The translations under genes were made by a program, and so were the position numbers. The notes below the pieces were generated by a model, which searched no databases, was not told the DNA's origin, and was given only the letters and a program-made list of their open reading frames with translations. Positions 1 through 11,000 of a stretch of DNA of 64,000 bases are shown here, in pieces; position 1 is the stretch's first letter; each line of letters starts with the position of its first letter. The DNA comes from Actinomycetota bacterium (lineage in GTDB: Bacteria; Actinomycetota; Geothermincolia; Geothermincolales; RBG-13-55-18). Where the stretch lies: positions 409,803 through 473,802 of the forward strand of contig JACIXB010000011.1 in the NCBI GenBank assembly GCA_014360685.1, given 5' to 3'.

Positions 1-18
1 GGCCCACGGGCCGTTCGA

Positions 19-207
19 TCAGCCCAAGCCGCTCATCAGCTGATGGAAGATCTTATTGAAGAAACTCTTGATCACGTCCGTTCCTCCCGCCCAGGCGATA
101 AGCGCCCCGGCGATGGCCGCTGCGCCCAGGATTACCAGGGCGTATTCGGCAGTGGCCTGGGCGGACTGGTCAGCCCAAAGATCCCGTGGTTGGCGCAACA
201 TATTCAC
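19..207 (-). CDS. Flp/Tad-type pilin-like small protein (DUF4244-like)
   Basis: 62 aa with QATAEYALVILGAAAIAGALIAW, a typical Flp-like pilin processing/TM segment, upstream end of a Tad gene cluster on the same strand. Confidence 0.75.
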   Translation of the reverse strand: MNMLRQPRDLWADQSAQATAEYALVILGAAAIAGALIAWAGGTDVIKSFFNKIFHQLMSGLG

Positions 208-489
208 CTCCCGTCATCTCGATGTCCTCGCCTCCGTCCCCCTGGAGAAGGGTCCATGGCGCGTCTGGGCAATATCCGGCACGCATCACCTCCTTTCCGC
301 CCCATTGACGATTGACTTTCAAGCGTTCCTTTGGATAGGAGCGCCGGGCGGACCACTTTACGGTCTTCACCCGCTGTGGCGCTCTACTCCTCGATCATTT
401 CGCCGGTTGGCGCGTCCGGCCGGCCGTTTTCGGGTACGCAAGGTCTTGCCTTGAAAGTTCCGGCGAGGGCATCGCGCTCCGCCGGGGTC

Positions 490-1344
490 TCAAAGGGATC
501 GGCCCATGATCATGCTTCCCACGGTCAGGAGGAGGAAGCCGGGGAGGATCATGAAGACCAAGGGAAATAGGACCATGACGGAGATGCGCGCGGCTCGGGC
601 CCGGTTCCTCTCCCTCCGCGCGGAGCGCATCTCGGTTGCCAGTTGGGAGAGGAGTTCCGAGACCGGGGCCCCGCTCTCCTCGGCCCGCTTGATGGTACGG
701 GCGAAACGCCGCAGTTCCCGGCAGGGATGGTCGGCGACCCGCCTTACGGCCTCCGCCACGCCCTCTCCCAGACGAAGACCCTCCGCTATTTCCTCCAGTA
801 CGCGCCGGGTATGGAGGTGTTGGGCGGCGGAAACCGAGTGCTGGAGGGACCGCTGCAGGCTCTCCCCCGCGAAACAGAGAACGGCCACCAGGTCGACCAC
901 CTCGGGGAGGTCCGCGCTCAATCCCTCCAGGGCGCGGAGACGCCTGCGCTTGAGCCAGAATGTCGGTATCCTGCCACCCGCGATGAAGGCCAGGGGGAGG
1001 ACGGGCAACGCCTGGATTCCCAGGGGGAGCAGGGCGAGGCATAAGAGCGCTCCACAGAGCCTCTTAACTCCCGAGTAGCGGGGAGCGGTCCAATCCAGAC
1101 CCGCCTCGCGGATGAGGTCCTCCTCTTCGCTCCGCGGCGGACGGGAGAAGGGCTTTCCCAATATATCGATTACATTCCATAATTTGGAAAAGAAAGAACC
1201 ACGCGCATTCTTCGCCGGCCGGGATATGCCCTCGTATCCCATGAGCTTCAAGGCCGTCCGGCGACGGCCGCCTTTTAAGGCCAGGGAACGCATGACGCAA
1301 AAAACGGCGAAGGCGACCAGCAGGGAGATGAGCGCTTCCACCAC
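490..1344 (-). CDS. tadC: Type II secretion system F domain protein, TadC-like
   Basis: LPEVVDLVAVLCFAGESLQRSL...; position next to TadB and TadA; C-terminal TM segment. Confidence 0.8.
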   Translation of the reverse strand: MVEALISLLVAFAVFCVMRSLALKGGRRRTALKLMGYEGISRPAKNARGSFFSKLWNVIDILGKPFSRPPRSEEEDLIREAGLDWTAPRYSGVKRLCGALLCLALLPLGIQALPVLPLAFIAGGRIPTFWLKRRRLRALEGLSADLPEVVDLVAVLCFAGESLQRSLQHSVSAAQHLHTRRVLEEIAEGLRLGEGVAEAVRRVADHPCRELRRFARTIKRAEESGAPVSELLSQLATEMRSARRERNRARAARISVMVLFPLVFMILPGFLLLTVGSMIMGRSL

Positions 1345-2199
1345 CTACACCCCCTCGGTCATCCGTCTTATCAACAGAAAGGCGGCTCCGTTCAGGGACA
1401 GGGCCACCAGCGCCATCAGATTGCCCGCCGGCGTGGCGAGTATGGGCTTGAGGGAGGAAGGGTTCAAAGCGGCCTGGATGGAGAGAAAGGCCAGGGGAAG
1501 GGCGGAGACCAGGTAACCCGATGCCCTGCTCTGGGAGGTCAACATCCTCAATTCGCGCCGCGCCTCCAGTGCCTCGTAAACCCTATCCCGCAACCTTTCC
1601 AGCACTCGCGGAAGGTCGCCGCCCCGGCCGTGTAGGAGCCGGAGGACGGTAAGGGTATGGCGCATGGAAGGCGAACCGGTTCGCTCGGAAGCATGGAGCA
1701 GGGACTCCTCCAGCCCGCTTCCGGCGCGTATCTCCCGGACCAACTCTTCCAGCTCCGCTCCAAGTTCCCGCCCCACGTCCTCGAGGCAGACCTGGAGGGA
1801 TTGTTGCAGGGAAAGGCCCGAACGAAGCGATTGGGTAAGGGAATCTATGAATTCCAGAACCTGTTCTTCTTTTCTCATCTCCTCTCTTCTCCCGCGGTAT
1901 TCCCTGAGGAATCTGGTGGCGGCCGGCAGGACGAGGGGCGGGAGGAGGCAGAGAAGCGGGTTTCGCGTGAGCGCCAGGATCAAAACGCAGGCGGCGATGA
2001 AGAGGAAGCGCTTTCTCCTTTCCGCCGAGAAAAATCTGCGCGCGGCTCCACGCAGTCCTTCCCAGCCGTCCCTTTCCGGGGCCGGTTTTCCGCTTCCTGT
2101 CTTCAGCAGGGAGGAGGCACGGCCCTGCCTCTCCGCGACCAGGTGGGTCCGGAAGAGGAATGCGCTGCATGCCAGGAGAAGAACAGAGGCCCACATCAT
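1345..2199 (-). CDS. tadB: Type II secretion system F domain protein, TadB-like
   Basis: EQVLEFIDSLTQSLRSGLSLQQSLQ... T2SSF pattern, TM segments, adjacent to TadC/TadA. Confidence 0.8.
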   Translation of the reverse strand: MMWASVLLLACSAFLFRTHLVAERQGRASSLLKTGSGKPAPERDGWEGLRGAARRFFSAERRKRFLFIAACVLILALTRNPLLCLLPPLVLPAATRFLREYRGRREEMRKEEQVLEFIDSLTQSLRSGLSLQQSLQVCLEDVGRELGAELEELVREIRAGSGLEESLLHASERTGSPSMRHTLTVLRLLHGRGGDLPRVLERLRDRVYEALEARRELRMLTSQSRASGYLVSALPLAFLSIQAALNPSSLKPILATPAGNLMALVALSLNGAAFLLIRRMTEGV

Positions 2200-3455
2200 G
2201 AGGAATGCGGTCCGGTTGCGACCGCTCTCACCCCCTCCCGCCTACGCTCCGCCGGACTTGGGGATGCGGAAACGGCGAGATGGCGTATCCCGCACGGGGC
2301 CTCTGGTCCGGACGACCCCTCCAATCTCAGGCTCCGCAGCTTGCCTCCCCCTCCTTCCTCCCTATCCATGACCGCTATCTCCCCCACCCGTCTATGGCCC
2401 TCGGAGTCCCTTTCCATGTGCACCACCACGTCAACCGCCCGCTCTATCTGGCGGCGTAGCGCTTCGGCCGGAAGCCCCACCCCGGCGGTGAGGGCCATGG
2501 TTTCCAGGCGGGAAAGGGCGTCCAGGGGGGAATTGGCGTGGACGGTGGTCATGGAACCCCGGTGACCGGTGTTCAGGGCCTGCAGCAGATCCAACGCCTC
2601 CGGCCCCCGCACCTCGCCGATGATGATGCGGTCGGGCCGCATGCGGAGGACGTTGCGCAGGAGGTCGCGGAGGGTCACCTCTCCTTTTCCCTCCAGGTTG
2701 GGGGGACGGGTTTCCAGGGGGACGACGTGAGGCTGTTGCAGCCTTAGTTCCGCCGCGTCCTCCAGGGTTATGATGCGTTCCCCGGGATGAATGTGGGCGG
2801 ATAGGGCATTGAGGAGGGTCGTCTTTCCGCTTCCGGCACCCCCGGATATCACAACGTTCATCCTGTCCCTGACCGCGGAAGCCAGGAAGGAGGCTTCGGC
2901 GGCTTTCATGGTCCCCCCTTCCACCAGTTCCTGGAGAGTGAAGGGCAGGGATCGGAACTTGCGGATGGTGATCACCGGGCCCAGGAGGGAAAGCGGGGGG
3001 AGGATGACGTTGACCCGCGAGCCGTCGGGAAGTCGCGCGTCCACGTAAGGGGAGGCCTCGTCGACGTGCAGGCCGAGGGGACCGATGATGCGGTCGATGA
3101 GGCGGTAGATCTCCTCCTCCCCCTGGAGGACCACCCGGCTGGGCGAAAGGACGCCGTTCCTCTCTACGAAGATTCGGTGGGGGCCGTTGACCATGATCTC
3201 CGTCACCTCCTCGTCGCGCATCAGGTTTTCCAGGGGACCCAGGCCCAGTATGTCGTCCAGCAATTTGTGCAGGATTTCCTGCATCTCGGCGGGATCCAGG
3301 ATGAATCCCTCCTCCCATATGACCTCCCGGGCCAGGCGGAGCAGGTCCCTCCGCTTGCGGGCGGCGTCGGCTTCGAGATCAAGGACCTTATCCCACCCGG
3401 AAAGCCGGTCCCGTATTCTTTCCCTGATGAGGGGGTAGAGGTCGTTTTCTTCCAC
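2196..3455 (-). CDS. tadA: CpaF/TadA-type secretion ATPase
   Basis: Walker [47 protein letters not shown] start at 3455 behind GGAGGTGA is more likely than the 3737 ORF start, which overlaps the next gene. Confidence 0.85.
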   Translation of the reverse strand: MEENDLYPLIRERIRDRLSGWDKVLDLEADAARKRRDLLRLAREVIWEEGFILDPAEMQEILHKLLDDILGLGPLENLMRDEEVTEIMVNGPHRIFVERNGVLSPSRVVLQGEEEIYRLIDRIIGPLGLHVDEASPYVDARLPDGSRVNVILPPLSLLGPVITIRKFRSLPFTLQELVEGGTMKAAEASFLASAVRDRMNVVISGGAGSGKTTLLNALSAHIHPGERIITLEDAAELRLQQPHVVPLETRPPNLEGKGEVTLRDLLRNVLRMRPDRIIIGEVRGPEALDLLQALNTGHRGSMTTVHANSPLDALSRLETMALTAGVGLPAEALRRQIERAVDVVVHMERDSEGHRRVGEIAVMDREEGGGGKLRSLRLEGSSGPEAPCGIRHLAVSASPSPAERRREGVRAVATGPHSS

Positions 3456-3459
3456 CGGT

Positions 3460-4722
3460 TCACCTCCTGGAGAGGCTGGGGGAATGGGATGCCCTCTTTT
3501 TGCCGAGGCCGGGCAGGATCTTGCGACGTGATATCTCCGGCGAGAGAGGTTCTCCCTCCCCGTGGAGGAACGCCGGCAGGCGTACCACCGCTTTGCCCAA
3601 GGGAGATTCGGGCCTGGGGAGCTTGGCCAGTTCCGCGAAGTCCAGCCCGGAACGGGGATCATCCGGAATGGTGAACACGTTCTCGATACCCACCGCGTTA
3701 GATATCTGGTGGGGTTGAAGGGTTGAGTTGCCGCCATAGCGGTTGATGATGAGGCGCAGTGCCCGGGGATCCGCTCCGAAGCCGCGCAGGGATCGGCTGA
3801 TGGCGCGGGCGCTGCGCGCGGACACGGCGTCGGCCAGGGTGACCACCGCCAGTACGCGGCAGGGTAGAAGGGCGGGGAGGAATTCCTCCGCCAGGTGGCC
3901 GGGGAGGTCCACCACCACCGTGTCGAAGAGGAAGTTGAGGTTGCGGAATAAGGAAGCCGGGATGCCGCTGTTACGCGATCCCCCCTTCCGGCTTGGCTGG
4001 CCGAAGGGGAGAAGGTAAAAGCCCACCGGGTGGCGGTAGATGGAAACCCGGGCCATCTCCCAGGATATGTCCTCCGCCATGGGCAGGAGATCTACGAGAT
4101 TTTTTCCCGTTCCCTCCGGCTTGAAGATGGAGAGCTGGGAGCGCTCCCGGTCCAGGTCCACGAGGAGCACCCTTTTTTCGCTTGCCGCGTAAGCGGCGGC
4201 CGTGGTGGCGGCCAGCAAAGTGTTCCCGGCTCCACCCTTCCCGCCTACCATGACCACCAGCCCCGGTCCCGAAAGGCGTTTCCCTTCCCCCTTGAAGGTT
4301 ACCCGGGGCGTCGTTCCGCGGAATAATTCCACCCTTTCCTTTATCTGCCGGTAGAGGAGTTCCGATTCCGTTCTCGCCGGGTGCACGGTGCCGCAGAAGG
4401 CGAAGGGTCCGCGGAAAAGTTGAGCCAGGTCGGCGCTTTCCAATGTTGGATCGCCTCCCTCCACCAGGAGGGTGGGGATCAGGCCCGACCGCTGTCCGTT
4501 GAACAGGCTTGTCCACTCCTCGTCCATCTCCAGGAGCATCCTGGCGGAGATGAGAAGCATATCCGGGTGGAAACGATGGAGCAGCCTCCCCAGGTCCTCC
4601 GGCGTGCGTGCCACCCCGCACGCTTCCAATAAGGGGTGCCCATCCACCATTTCCGCCAGCCTGGAGGCCTCGCCGCTGGGAAGAGCCAGGCCCACCGAAA
4701 GTATATCCACTTTTCCTCCCAA
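3460..4722 (-). CDS. CpaE/TadZ-like MinD-family ATPase
   Basis: VVMVGGKGGAGNTLLAATTAAAYAASEKRVLLVDLDRERSQ deviant Walker A; first gene of the Tad operon. Confidence 0.75.
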   Translation of the reverse strand: MGGKVDILSVGLALPSGEASRLAEMVDGHPLLEACGVARTPEDLGRLLHRFHPDMLLISARMLLEMDEEWTSLFNGQRSGLIPTLLVEGGDPTLESADLAQLFRGPFAFCGTVHPARTESELLYRQIKERVELFRGTTPRVTFKGEGKRLSGPGLVVMVGGKGGAGNTLLAATTAAAYAASEKRVLLVDLDRERSQLSIFKPEGTGKNLVDLLPMAEDISWEMARVSIYRHPVGFYLLPFGQPSRKGGSRNSGIPASLFRNLNFLFDTVVVDLPGHLAEEFLPALLPCRVLAVVTLADAVSARSARAISRSLRGFGADPRALRLIINRYGGNSTLQPHQISNAVGIENVFTIPDDPRSGLDFAELAKLPRPESPLGKAVVRLPAFLHGEGEPLSPEISRRKILPGLGKKRASHSPSLSRR

Positions 4723-5027
4723 TGTTATATATATTATAAAACTATAACATGTTGATCATAATGTCAATATGCCGGCCTCCGCGGGCTGACACCGGAAAGC
4801 GGGCGCAAGGGATGCGGTAGAAAAAAGCCGTTTCCATGCTCGAGTCCGGTTTGGGGATTCGCGGGACGGGTTCCCGTTTGATGGGCTGCCGGGCTTGTGT
4901 TAAAAAGGGCGTGAACGTGAAAAAGGGGCGCGAACAAAAGCGCCGGCGCACCAAGCCCTTGCCGGGCCGGGGCGGGCTGGGAGGGGTACGGGTATGGGCG
5001 GCCGGTCGTGGGGATGAAAGGGAGAGT

Positions 5028-6194
5028 ATGGCTCCCGGCAAGAGGGCGAAGGCACTACGGAGAAGTTTGTTACCCGGGGCACTGCTTTTCCTGGCCCTCG
5101 GGGCGTTGGTATCCTCGGCCTTTTACGTCCGGCGACCAAGGGGAGCGATCTCCCTCGCGGGGCCGGGAATGGCCATGCCCGGCGGGGGCCCCGAACACGT
5201 TTCCTACCTGCCCGCCGCCCCATGCGGAAACCTGCGTGAGCTGTGGAGCACCCGGCTGGAAGCGGAGATTCCAGGTCCTTGCGCGGTGGCGGCGGACAGG
5301 GTCTTCGCGGCCTGCCGCAACGGGTTTCTCTATTGCCTGGACCTGGACGGCGGCCGGCCCCTGTGGCTCTTCGACGTCAAGGGGGAGATAACTTCCATGC
5401 CCGCCGTTTTCGAGGGCGGCGTATTGGTATCCACCCTTGACGGCCGCGTGGTATGCGTGGACGGAAAAGGGGGGTTGCTTTGGGAGGTCGAGGTCGGAGG
5501 GTCGGTGCTCTCCTCGCCCGTGCCCTCGGGAAAGAGGGTCTATTTCACCTCCCTTGACGGTTTCCTGTATTGCGTGGACGCGGCGCGTGGCTCGGAGAAA
5601 TGGCGCTTCCAGGCCGATGCTCCCCTCGAGGTCTCCCCCTGTATTTACGAGGGGCAGGTCTTATGCGCTTCCTACGAGGGGACCCTTTTCGCGCTGGATG
5701 CCGGAAGCGGCCGGTTGCTCTGGTCCACACATTTACAGGGCCTCCCGGTTTGCTTCCCGGTGGCCGATGAGGGGCGCGTCTTCCAGGTAACCGACGCGGA
5801 GTTGCGCTGCGCGGATTCCCAGAGCGGCAAGACCCTTTGGTCCTTGGCCTTGGGCGGAAAGGTCCTCTCCAACCCGGCGGTGCGCGGCAACCAGCTGGTC
5901 ATCCTTATGGGCGGGCCGGGAGAGGGTTCCTTCCTGCTTTCCCTGGATGCCAGGACCGGCGACCGGTTATGGCAAGTGGCCCTGGGGATGGAAACCGGCA
6001 AGGCGAACATCCTGGCCACCAACAACGACGTCTACTTGGCCACGAGCGACCGCGTGCTGGCCTTGGAATGGGAGACCGGAGCGCCTACCCTGGGGTATGA
6101 CGCGGAGGGTGCGCTCCCTTCAACCCTTACCGTCACCCAGGACCGTCTGTTGGTGGGAACCGAGAGGCGCAAGGTTTTTTGCCTGGGTGAGTAG
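5028..6194 (+). CDS. PQQ-binding-like beta-propeller repeat protein (BamB-like), membrane anchored
   Basis: Repeated YCLDLDGGRPLW / VVCVDGKGGLLWE / YCVDAARGSEKWRF / FALDAGSGRLLW motifs; N-terminal TM; internal ATG at 5028 preferred over the 4836 ORF start. Confidence 0.8.
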   Translation: MAPGKRAKALRRSLLPGALLFLALGALVSSAFYVRRPRGAISLAGPGMAMPGGGPEHVSYLPAAPCGNLRELWSTRLEAEIPGPCAVAADRVFAACRNGFLYCLDLDGGRPLWLFDVKGEITSMPAVFEGGVLVSTLDGRVVCVDGKGGLLWEVEVGGSVLSSPVPSGKRVYFTSLDGFLYCVDAARGSEKWRFQADAPLEVSPCIYEGQVLCASYEGTLFALDAGSGRLLWSTHLQGLPVCFPVADEGRVFQVTDAELRCADSQSGKTLWSLALGGKVLSNPAVRGNQLVILMGGPGEGSFLLSLDARTGDRLWQVALGMETGKANILATNNDVYLATSDRVLALEWETGAPTLGYDAEGALPSTLTVTQDRLLVGTERRKVFCLGE

Positions 6195-6469
6195 AAGAAA
6201 AGGGGAGAAAACAAGAGGAAGCTCTGGCATGGTGTGGTTTACACCTCATACCGATGTCTTGCTCCTGCGATATGAGTGTAAAACCTGCATAAGGGGTGCC
6301 GGTTCTTGGGGACCATGAAGCGGTGGCGGGAGAAGAGTATAGATTTAGGTGTCGAGAAAACGGTACAGATGTTCATGCAACCGAACGATATATTAAAGAA
6401 TGGAAATGAGGTCGGTTGTTGAATCGGAAACATGGCCGGTCATGGAATGGCGGGGATCAAGAAAGGGTG

Positions 6470-7204
6470 ATGGAATTGAAGCGGTTTATAAACGGCAAGG
6501 GCGGTCGCCGGCTGGCGGTGGCCTTCGTTTCCCTGGCCCTCCTTTCCCTGCTGGCCGCCTTCCCGGGTTGCGGCAGGGGTGAGCCCACCCTGGAGGAGAT
6601 ATGGGAAAGATCAGTGGAGGCCCAGGACAACATCACGTCTTTGCACATGGAGATAGCCATATTCTACCAGAATACCAAGTTCGGGAGCGGCCAGATCCAG
6701 ACCTATACCGTGGATGTGAGCGGGAACAACGTCCACCTGCAGAACTCCATTTTCGGGCATACCTTCAGCGAGGTGATCGTGGTCGGCGACAAGCAGTACA
6801 GCCGGGCCATGGGAGAAAAGGAGTGGCGGGAGCAGCCGGTCAGCATCACGGCGCAATCGGCGACGGAGCAGGTGCGCGGATTCGCCGATCTTCCCGCGGT
6901 TGCCTCGACCAAGGAGTCCAAGGGCCTGGAGAAAGTGGGCGGCAAGGATTGTTACCATCTTTATTTCGGGCTGGCTCCCGGCGAGATATCCAAGGTCTTC
7001 TCCAGTGTCCCGGTCTCCAGTCTTTCCGCGGCCGCCGGGGCCGACATCGACGTTTGGGTGGAAAAGGAAACCAATTACCGCATCAAGTACGAGGCGCTGA
7101 TCCGCAACGTCCTCATCGAGGAGAAAATCGGATACGGCGACGTACGCATCGTGACCACTATTACGGAGATAAACCAACCCATAAGCATCAGCCCTCCTTC
7201 TTAA
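6470..7204 (+). CDS. Secreted lipoprotein, DUF6612/LppX-like
   Basis: Lipobox LLAAFPGCGRG; LEEIWERSVEAQDNITSLHMEI... Confidence 0.65.
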   Translation: MELKRFINGKGGRRLAVAFVSLALLSLLAAFPGCGRGEPTLEEIWERSVEAQDNITSLHMEIAIFYQNTKFGSGQIQTYTVDVSGNNVHLQNSIFGHTFSEVIVVGDKQYSRAMGEKEWREQPVSITAQSATEQVRGFADLPAVASTKESKGLEKVGGKDCYHLYFGLAPGEISKVFSSVPVSSLSAAAGADIDVWVEKETNYRIKYEALIRNVLIEEKIGYGDVRIVTTITEINQPISISPPS

Positions 7205-8012
7205 CGACTTAAGCCTTGGTGACCGCGGGGGGATCGATCCGGGCGTGGGAACGCCCGGGTCGTTCTTGCCCCGCATGCCGCACCACGCGCCGAGGCGGCG
7301 CCGTCCAACGAGTGAAGGGCGGGGGCGATGCCTGGACCAGGAGACCTCGGCGGTTTACAGCCCCATCGCTCCACCGCATAAAGTTCACGTGGAGCGGCTC
7401 AAGCCTGCGGGGATGGGGGCATTACTGCGAGGTTCCGGCCGTCCACCGAGGTTCAGCCGGAAGGTTCCAAGCGTGAAGGTGTTTGCTCAACACCAACCGG
7501 TTGTCGGCTTGGTGTTACGACGGTGTTACGGTTGTGCAAATTTTTTTTAAAGAAGGTATATGCCTACTAAACAGAGAAAGCTGATGTGCCGAAATTAATC
7601 ATCGGTAACATGGTCAACTGCATGTCCATGCAGCGGGAGGGGATGGCTGAGGTAAGGAAACTGGGGCTCCGGCCTAACGCCCCGGGGAGGCAAAAAGGTA
7701 GAGGCAAGGCAAGGGGTGTGTTTTTTGGAAGTATTTACTTTTAAGGTATTTCCTGGCGGGGGATCCAGCGGAAGATCCACGTTCCCGTTGCGTGCTTCGA
7801 GCACAATTCCCCGGTTTAGGATCCGCTTTTTTCCGACTTTCGGGATTCAAACGTCAATTCTTCTTCCCCTATTTTTCCTGGTTCACATTCCATTGGGTGA
7901 ACATTTTCCTTTCCGCTTTCCTTCACGGCCCTTTTGCCGTCCCGGCCAACCGGGGCAAGTCGGCCCCCGGGGCGGAGAGCTCGAAACGTAACCGAAAAGG
8001 GGGGTAGGGGAT

Positions 8013-11000
8013 ATGCTCATCAACAGGACTCTACAGAAGGTGATCAACTTCCTGGTCATAGTATCCATGGTCGCCTTGCTGGCGGTTGGAGGGCTGATGG
8101 CTTTACCCTCACGCAGCCCGTTCGGGCCGCTGATGGGCAAGGTATTCAATTCACGGAGCAACCTGGTGGGGATGCTCAACACCCTCGACCCCAGGGAAGT
8201 GGCCAGGGCCGTAAACGAGAACCCCGACCTGGTGGCACAACTCCTTCCCCTCCTGGAAGCGGATATCCTGGCCGCCGCCGTAAACGCGAACCCCGAATTC
8301 GTGAGCAGTTTGGTTGCCGGACTCGACCCCAAGGTAGCGGCGGAGATCGTGAATCATAACGGCGAGTTCGTCAGCCTGGTCATCCCCTATCTCGACCCTC
8401 GGGTGATTGCAGACGTGGTGAACAACAACTACAGCTTCCTGGTCGAGGTGGCCCAATACCTTGACCCATTCTCGGTGGCCTACATCATCAACAACAACCA
8501 GGAGCTCGCCATCCAATTGGTGGGAGCCCTCGATCCCGGGGTGATCGCCCAGGTGGTCAACAACAACGCTGACTTCATAACCCGGGTGGCGGGGTTATTG
8601 AACGCGGAAGTTCTGGCCAGGGCCATCAACGAGAATCCCTCCCTGGCCGTCGATTTGGTGAGCATGCTCGACCCCCGGGTAGCAGCCATGGTGATCAACG
8701 CCAACGGAAGGTTCCTGGCTTCGGTGATGTCCTTGTTGAATCCAAGAGTGCTGGCCGGCGCGGTAAATTCCAATGGTTCCTTCCTGGTGCAGCTGCTGGG
8801 ATATCTGGACCCCGAAGTCATCGCTGACGCCCTTAATCATAACGAGCAGCTGGTTAACGACGTGGTTGCCCTTCTGGAACCCGACTTCATAGCCTCCATA
8901 ATCAACAACCAGTCCTTCGTCACGCGCTTGATCGGCTATCTCAATCCCGCTTCCATCGCGGGTTCTATAAATGCCAACGGCGGTTTCGTAAGCGCTCTAT
9001 TGGGATACCTGGACCCCGGGATGGTCGCCGGGGCAGTTTCGGACAACGCCGCATGGCTTGAAGCGCTCATCGGTCACCTGGACGGCGCCCAACTGGGACA
9101 CATACTGGACGGTAATGCGGCCTTCATGTCCGATTTCGTGGGAGCTCTCTCACCCTCGACCATCGCCGAAGTGATAAACGGCAACGCGCCCTGGGCGGTG
9201 AGCTTGATATCCCAGCTGGATACGGGGGTCATCGCCGGGATAGCCAACGACCCGGCCACGGTGGCCTTCATAAACGCCCTGCTCCCGCAGCTCGACGCCG
9301 CCACTCTGGCGGGGATCCTGAACAACAACGGGGGCTGGGTGGGAGACCTGGTCTCCAACCTCTCCACGGGGATGGTGGTGGATCTCCTGAACAGCCTGGA
9401 TCCCGCCTGGACGGCCCGGCTCATGACCGACCTGAACAACCCCACCAGCCTGGGGGTCATCGCCGGGATAGCCAACGACCCGGCCACGGTGGCCTTTTTG
9501 AACAGCCTCCTCCCCCAGCTGGACGCCTCCGCCCTGGCGGGGATCGTCAACGGCAACGGATCCTGGGTGGCCGACCTCCTCTCCGGGATCACCCCGGACA
9601 CGGTGAACACCCTGATCTCCGACCTTACCCCCTGGATCACGGGGACCCTGCTCCCCGGACTGGACGTCTCGGCCATCGCCGGGATAGCCAACGACCCGGC
9701 CACCATCGCCTTTTTGAACAGCCTCCTCCCCCAGCTGGACGCCTCGGGCGTGGCCTCCGTCGTCAACGCCAACTGGGACTGGATGGGGGACGTGGTCTCG
9801 GGCATCGCCCCCTCCACGGTGAACAGCCTGCTCACCGACATCGGGCCCTGGATGCTCGGGGTGCTCATGCCCAACCTGGATGAGCACATCATAGCCACCC
9901 TCATGAACCATCCCAACACCATAGCCTTCATCAACCGGCTGCTTCCCAACCTGGATCCCGCATCTCTAGCGGACATATTGAATAACAATGGAGCATGGGT
10001 GGGCGAGCTCATCTCCAACCTCTCCACCACCATGGTCGTGGACGTGGTGAACAACCTGGATCCCGCCTGGACGGCCCAGCTCTTCACCGACTTGAACAAC
10101 GCCACCACCCTCACCGTGCTCGGGAACATCGCCAACTCCCCGGAGTTCACCGCCTTCGTGGACGCCCTCATCGGCTACCTGGACCCGACCATCCTGGCCG
10201 GCATCCTCAACTCCAACGGGGACTTCGTGGGCCAGCTCATCTCCAACCTCTCCACCACCATGGTCGTGGACGTGGTGAACAACCTGGATCCCGCCTGGTG
10301 GGCACAGTTGATGAACGACCTGAGGACGGGAGCCCTCGTCTCTATCGCCGCGCTGGCCAACGACCCGGCGACCATCGCCTTCCTAAACGCCCTGCTCCCG
10401 CAGCTCGACGCGGCCAACGTGGCCTCCATCGTCAACAACAACGTAAGCTGGCTTAACCAGGTGGTCACCAACGTCACCCCGGCAACGGTGAACAGCATGC
10501 TCAGCGGTCTCTCCGGATGGATCACCAACACCTTGATTCCCGGGCTGGACGCCTCGACCATAGCTGGAATAGCGAACGCCGTCAGCACTAGGGATTTCCT
10601 GAACACGCTGCTCCCGCAGATCGACGAGGCAAATCTGGCTTACGTGGCGAACAACAACGGGGCCTGGCTGGCCGATCTTATCTCCAATCTGGACGCTTCC
10701 GTCGTCGCCGATGCCCTGAACGCCAACGAGGCCTTCGTAACCGCCCTGGTGCAGAACCTGGACACTACCGTTCTGGCCAACGTCATCAACGCCAGCGAGG
10801 CTTTCCTAACCCAGCTCCTGGGCAAGCTCAATCCCACCGTCCTGGCCAACGCCATCAATGCCAACGGCACCTTCCTCACCAACCTGCTGGGGGCCCTCAA
10901 TCCCAGCGTGGTGGCCGGCGCCCTCAACGCCAACCAGACCTTCGTCACCAACCTCATAAGCGCCATCAACCCCCAGGTGCTGGCCAACGCCCTCAATGCC

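Noticed and set aside
395-1042. ORFs on both strands over tadC
   Set aside because: Pro/Gly/Arg-rich shadow frames of the TadC gene.
9074-10171. Long minus-strand ORF (365 aa) and other antisense ORFs across the giant repeat gene
   Set aside because: Mirror frames of a GC-rich, codon-biased repeat gene; Ser/Arg/Ala-rich translations with no domain features.
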